Part shown: one piece after another, positions 60,795 to 64,000 of the stretch
How positions within the stretch are numbered: the stretch's first letter is position 1
Layout of the letters: every line of letters starts with the position of its first letter
Origin: Pseudomonas hefeiensis
Lineage (GTDB): Bacteria > Pseudomonadota > Gammaproteobacteria > Pseudomonadales > Pseudomonadaceae
Length of the DNA stretch: 64,000 nt
NCBI RefSeq assembly: GCF_030687835.1
Contig: NZ_CP117449.1
Span: 372,001-436,000 of the forward strand
Direction: 5' to 3'
Position numbers and translations under genes: made by a program
Notes under the pieces: model-generated
What the model was told of the DNA's origin: nothing
The model's database searches: none
The model's input: the letters and a program-made list of their open reading frames with translations, nothing else

Positions 60795-62324
60795 TCAGAC
60801 CAGGATCGACGTCCCGGTCATCTCCGCCGGCTTCTCCATGCCCAACAGCATCAGCATGGTTGGCGCCACGTCAGCCAGCACGCCGCCATCGCGGACCTTG
60901 AAGTTGCGCTTGCCGACATAGATGAATGGCACCGGCTCGGTGGTGTGGGCGGTGTGGGCCTGGCCGGTGGACTCGTCGGACATTTGCTCGACATTCCCGT
61001 GGTCGGCGGTGATCAGCGCTTCACCGCCGACTTTTTCCAGCGCCTCGACGATGCGCCCGACGCAGGTGTCCAGGCATTCCACGGCTTTGACCGCGGCGTC
61101 GAACACACCGCTGTGGCCGACCATGTCGCCGTTGGCGTAGTTGACCACGATCACGTCGTAGCGCTGGTTCTTAATGGCATCGACGATGCGGTCGGTGACT
61201 TCCGGGGCGCTCATCTCCGGTTGCAGGTCATAGGTGGCGACTTTCGGCGACGGGATCAGGATGCGTTCTTCGCCGGGGAAGGGCTCTTCACGGCCACCGG
61301 AGAAGAAGAACGTCACGTGGGCATACTTCTCGGTTTCAGCGATGCGCAGTTGGGTCTTGCCGTTCTTCGCCAGGTAATCGCCCAGCACGTTTTCCAGGCT
61401 GCCGGCGGCGAAGGCCGACGGTGCCGGGATGCTGGCGGCGTATTGAGTCAACATCACGAAGCCGGCCAGTTTCGGCTGGCGGGCGCGTTCGAACTCCTTG
61501 AAATCGTCTTCGACAAACACGCGGGTCAGTTCGCGGGCACGGTCGGCGCGGAAATTCATGAACACCACGGCGTCGCCGTCTTCGACTTTGACCGGCTCAC
61601 CGATGGTGGTGGCTTTGACGAACTCGTCGCTTTCACCCCGTTCGTAGGCGGCTTGCAGGCCTTCCTGGGCGGTGGCAGCGTTGAACTCGGCGTTGCCGTC
61701 GACAATCAGGTTGTAGGCCTGGGCCACCCGATCCCAGCGGTTATCGCGGTCCATGGCGTAGTAGCGGCCGACGATGCTGGCAATACGGCCCTTGCCGAGG
61801 GCCTGGAAAGTGCTGTCGAGCAGTTTGATCGACGACGTGGCGCTTTTTGGCGGGGTGTCACGGCCATCGAGGAACGCGTGCAGGTAGATTTTTTCGGCGC
61901 CGCGCTTGGAGGCCAGTTCGGCCATGGCGATCAGGTGATCCTGATGGCTGTGCACGCCGCCATCGGACAGCAGGCCCATGAAGTGCACGGCTTTACCGGC
62001 CGCCACGGCTTTATCCACAGCAGCGCAGATGGTCGGGTTTTCAAAGAATTCGCCGTCGCGGATCGCTTTGGTCACACGGGTGAAGTCCTGATACACCACG
62101 CGGCCCGCGCCGAGGTTCATGTGGCCGACCTCGGAGTTGCCCATCTGTCCGTCGGGCAGGCCAACGTCCATGCCGCTGCCGGAGATCAGGCCGTTCGGCA
62201 CGGTGGCCCCCAGACGGTCCAGCACAGGCTTGCGGGCCGCGTACACGGCATTGGATTCGTGGCTGTCACTGTGACCGAAGCCGTCGAGAATCATCAGGAC
62301 CAAAGGTTTAGGCGTGGTAGTCAT
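60795..62324 (-). CDS. gpmI: 2,3-bisphosphoglycerate-independent phosphoglycerate mutase GpmI
   Basis: A 509-aa glycolytic mutase with two manganese ions. Motifs: [11 protein letters not shown], catalytic Ser in [42 protein letters not shown]. Start at 62324 ([15 protein letters not shown]) is the family opening. Divergent from the rhodanese gene. Confidence 0.97.
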   Translation of the reverse strand: MTTTPKPLVLMILDGFGHSDSHESNAVYAARKPVLDRLGATVPNGLISGSGMDVGLPDGQMGNSEVGHMNLGAGRVVYQDFTRVTKAIRDGEFFENPTICAAVDKAVAAGKAVHFMGLLSDGGVHSHQDHLIAMAELASKRGAEKIYLHAFLDGRDTPPKSATSSIKLLDSTFQALGKGRIASIVGRYYAMDRDNRWDRVAQAYNLIVDGNAEFNAATAQEGLQAAYERGESDEFVKATTIGEPVKVEDGDAVVFMNFRADRARELTRVFVEDDFKEFERARQPKLAGFVMLTQYAASIPAPSAFAAGSLENVLGDYLAKNGKTQLRIAETEKYAHVTFFFSGGREEPFPGEERILIPSPKVATYDLQPEMSAPEVTDRIVDAIKNQRYDVIVVNYANGDMVGHSGVFDAAVKAVECLDTCVGRIVEALEKVGGEALITADHGNVEQMSDESTGQAHTAHTTEPVPFIYVGKRNFKVRDGGVLADVAPTMLMLLGMEKPAEMTGTSILV

Positions 62325-62415
62325 GGAATCCACTCGTGGCTGATTAAAAGAAGGCGATGGAAAAGGGACGGGCAGTTTAAAGGTAAGTTCCGGTGCCGTC
62401 ACCGCCGGGCGGGGT

Positions 62416-62443
62416 TTGGCCGACCTTGTGTGCTGTGTATACT
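62416..62443 (+). promoter_or_regulatory. Promoter of the rhodanese-grxC-secB group
   Basis: TTGGCC (62416-62421), 16-bp spacer, TATACT (62438-62443), 33 bp before the rhodanese ATG. Confidence 0.6.
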
Positions 62444-62476
62444 GGCCGACATTTTAACGCCCTGGAACCTCCTTCG

Positions 62477-62890
62477 ATGGTTGCTCACCTGATTGAATTT
62501 GCCACTAACCACTACCTTCTCGTCGGTATCTTCGTCGTACTGCTGGCGTTGCTGGTTGCCCATACGATGCAGGGCGGCGGCCGCAGCCTCAGTACTGGCG
62601 AGCTGACGGCACTGGTCAACAAGGACACCGGCGTGGTGGTAGACATCCGCCCGAGCAAGGATTACGCCGCTGGTCACATTGTCGGCGCGGTGAACATTCC
62701 TCAGGACAAACTGATCGCCCGTATCGGTGAACTGGAAAAGCACAAAGCCAAGACGCTGATCCTGGTGGATGCCCAGGGCCAGCACGCAGGCACTCATGCC
62801 CGTGAACTGATGAAGTCCGGCTTTACCGCCGCCAAGCTGTCTGGTGGCGTTGCAAGCTGGAAAGCCGACAATCTGCCCCTGGTGAAGTGA
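62477..62890 (+). CDS. Membrane-anchored rhodanese-like protein without active-site cysteine
   Basis: 137 aa with an N-terminal membrane helix (about 12-30, YLLVGIFVVLLALLVAH) and a rhodanese fold: VVVDIRPSKDYAAGHIVGAVNIP, then KAKTLILVDAQGQHAGTHA where the catalytic Cys-loop should be. The usual Cys is Asp, and the whole protein has no cysteine, so sulfurtransferase activity is unlikely. It starts the group rhodanese-grxC-secB. Confidence 0.92.
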   Translation: MVAHLIEFATNHYLLVGIFVVLLALLVAHTMQGGGRSLSTGELTALVNKDTGVVVDIRPSKDYAAGHIVGAVNIPQDKLIARIGELEKHKAKTLILVDAQGQHAGTHARELMKSGFTAAKLSGGVASWKADNLPLVK

Positions 62891-62891
62891 G

Positions 62892-63146
62892 ATGACCCAC
62901 GTCGTTGTCTATTCCAGCGATTACTGCCCCTATTGCTCCCGAGCCAAGTTCCTGCTCAAGAACAAAGGCGTGGCTTTCGAAGAGATCAAGGTCGACGGCA
63001 AGCCGCAACTGCGTGCCGAAATGACTCAAAAGGCCGGACGCACCTCCGTGCCGCAGATCTGGATCGGTAGCACCCACGTGGGCGGTTGCGATGATCTGTT
63101 TGCCCTGGATCGCGCCGGCAAGCTCGATGCGATGCTCAAGGCCTGA
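62892..63146 (+). CDS. grxC: Glutaredoxin 3 GrxC
   Basis: An 84-aa dithiol glutaredoxin with the redox motif CPYC (residues 12-15), TSVPQIWI with the cis-Pro and GGCDDLFALDRAGKL. It begins 1 base after the rhodanese stop. Confidence 0.96.
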   Translation: MTHVVVYSSDYCPYCSRAKFLLKNKGVAFEEIKVDGKPQLRAEMTQKAGRTSVPQIWIGSTHVGGCDDLFALDRAGKLDAMLKA

Positions 63147-63184
63147 ATTCCCTACTAAGAACCTGAAAGTAAGAAGGATCTGCG

Positions 63185-63667
63185 ATGACTGACCAACAGA
63201 ACACAGCTGCCAGCGAAGAAGAAACCGCACCGCAATTCTCCTTGCAGCGCATTTACGTACGTGACCTGTCCTTCGAAGCCCCGAAAAGCCCGGCGATCTT
63301 TCGCCAGCAGTGGGAACCTAGCGTCGGCCTGGATCTGAACACCCGCCAGAAAGCCCTGGAAGATGACTTCCACGAAGTGGTGCTGACCCTGTCGGTCACC
63401 GTGAAGAACGGTGACGAAGTGGCATTCATTGCCGAAGTGCAGCAGGCCGGGATCTTCCTGATCAAGAACCTGGATGCCGCTTCGATGAGCCACACCCTGG
63501 GTGCGTTCTGCCCGAACATTCTGTTCCCGTACGCCCGCGAAACCCTCGACAGCCTGGTGACCCGCGGTTCGTTCCCGGCCCTGATGCTGGCCCCGGTGAA
63601 CTTCGATGCCTTGTATGCGCAAGAACTGCAGCGCATGCAACAAGAAGGCGCCGCAACCGTTCAGTAA
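63185..63667 (+). CDS. secB: Protein-export chaperone SecB
   Basis: A 160-aa tetrameric chaperone that keeps preproteins unfolded and hands them to SecA. Motifs: [39 protein letters not shown] and [12 protein letters not shown]. An N-terminal acidic tail is normal. It follows grxC by 38 bp. Confidence 0.97.
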   Translation: MTDQQNTAASEEETAPQFSLQRIYVRDLSFEAPKSPAIFRQQWEPSVGLDLNTRQKALEDDFHEVVLTLSVTVKNGDEVAFIAEVQQAGIFLIKNLDAASMSHTLGAFCPNILFPYARETLDSLVTRGSFPALMLAPVNFDALYAQELQRMQQEGAATVQ

Positions 63668-63689
63668 GCGGCGCTGCCAGCCCGGCACA

Positions 63690-63752
63690 AACCCTGTGGG
63701 GGCGAGCCCTGTGGGAGCTAACTCAGCTCCCACAGGCTCGCTCCCACAGGTG
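63690..63752. repeat. Degenerate REP-like cluster and hairpin after secB
   Basis: Overlapping copies of CCTGTGGGAGC and its reverse complement form a short stem near 63706-63727 (CTGTGGGAGC/GCTCCCACAG) and a second one further on. It lies between the convergent secB and trmL genes and may act as a two-way terminator. Confidence 0.75.
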
Positions 63753-63770
63753 TTTCTGGCTGACAGGGGC

Positions 63771-64000
63771 TCAGGCGAAACCGTTCTGCCGCCAGGCCTC
63801 GTAAACCGCCACTGCCACGGTGTTGGACAGGTTCAGGCTGCGACAGCCCTCGCGCATCGGCAGGCGCAGACGCTGGTCGGCGGGCAGGGCGTCCAGTACC
63901 TCGCCCGGCAGGCCACGGCTTTCCGGGCCGAACAGGAATGCATCGCCGGCGACGAAACGGGCGTCATGAAACGGCCGCGAGCCCTTGGTGGTGAAGGCGA
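63771..64000 (-). CDS. trmL: tRNA (cytidine(34)-2'-O)-methyltransferase TrmL (5' end cut by window)
   Basis: The minus-strand frame ending in TGA at 63771-63773 reads the C-terminal SPOUT domain: [46 protein letters not shown] split around the SAM knot. About 76 residues are visible, and the start lies beyond the window. It 2'-O-methylates the wobble base of leucine tRNAs. Its place after secB fits the Pseudomonas core order. Confidence 0.93.
   Translation of the reverse strand, partial: AFTTKGSRPFHDARFVAGDAFLFGPESRGLPGEVLDALPADQRLRLPMREGCRSLNLSNTVAVAVYEAWRQNGFA

Noticed and set aside
59907..62492. 861-codon plus-strand frame
   Set aside because: It lies antisense to the EnvC-like and gpmI genes; GC-rich codon bias opens the opposite frame. 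No domain is recognisable.

Overview
This window is chromosomal DNA of a Pseudomonas, most likely of the P. fluorescens group. The evidence is GC-rich codon use, many copies of the palindromic REP element with core GAGCGAGCCTGCTCGCGA, and gene order that, from memory, follows one P. aeruginosa region: dctDB-rml, a tRNA-Thr, an arginine/histidine-type ABC transporter, tRNA-Phe, yggX-mutY, hisBHAF, ctpA, envC-like, gpmI, grx, secB, trmL. No database search was possible, so family names rest on motifs and remembered sequence families.

Layout. 1-6.5 kb (minus): dctD (cut by the window edge), dctB and the dTDP-rhamnose genes rmlBACD. 6.7-11.9 kb (plus): a kinase/M23-like/aminotransferase fusion and the agmatine genes aguB-aguA. 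12-14 kb: a 67-aa ORF, a candidate small RNA and an OprD-family porin. 14.2-17.2 kb: a 2OG-Fe(II) dioxygenase, a GNAT enzyme and the AzlCD exporter, with a convergent LysR gene. 17.7-24.3 kb is accessory: DinJ/YafQ and Xre/RES toxin-antitoxin pairs, a chemoreceptor, a RibD-like reductase, a C4-type antisense RNA controlling a DUF3077 ORF, a truncated antitoxin and a BRCT protein.

24.5-35.6 kb is probably an integrated island. A P4-type integrase lies beside tRNA-Thr, and a degenerate copy of the 3' end of that tRNA lies at 24.5 kb. The cargo is the most interesting part of the window. A five-gene operon encodes a second dioxygenase of the same family, a pyruvoyl AdoMet-decarboxylase homologue, a SnoaL-like protein, a kynureninase-like PLP enzyme and a glutamine-synthetase-like ligase. 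It lies opposite a LysR regulator and an EamA exporter. This looks like an undescribed pathway that makes and exports an amino-acid or amine derivative. A second recombinase module and a gene-poor stretch with DnaA-box-like sites and long hairpins lie between the operon and the integrase.

35.7-64 kb is mostly conserved core: an FkbM methyltransferase, an amino-acid ABC transporter plus methyltransferase, bphP/bphO, two related small basic-N-terminus proteins, a DUF1016 nuclease with an apparent internal deletion, a cupin, tRNA-Phe, yggX-mutY-asmA, an OFA-family transporter, hisBHAF, a cell-envelope block (deacetylase, ctpA, EnvC-like), gpmI, a Cys-less rhodanese, grxC, secB and the end of trmL. 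asmA carries two compensating frameshifts and the neighbouring PanM-like gene one, so sequence errors around 49-51 kb are possible.
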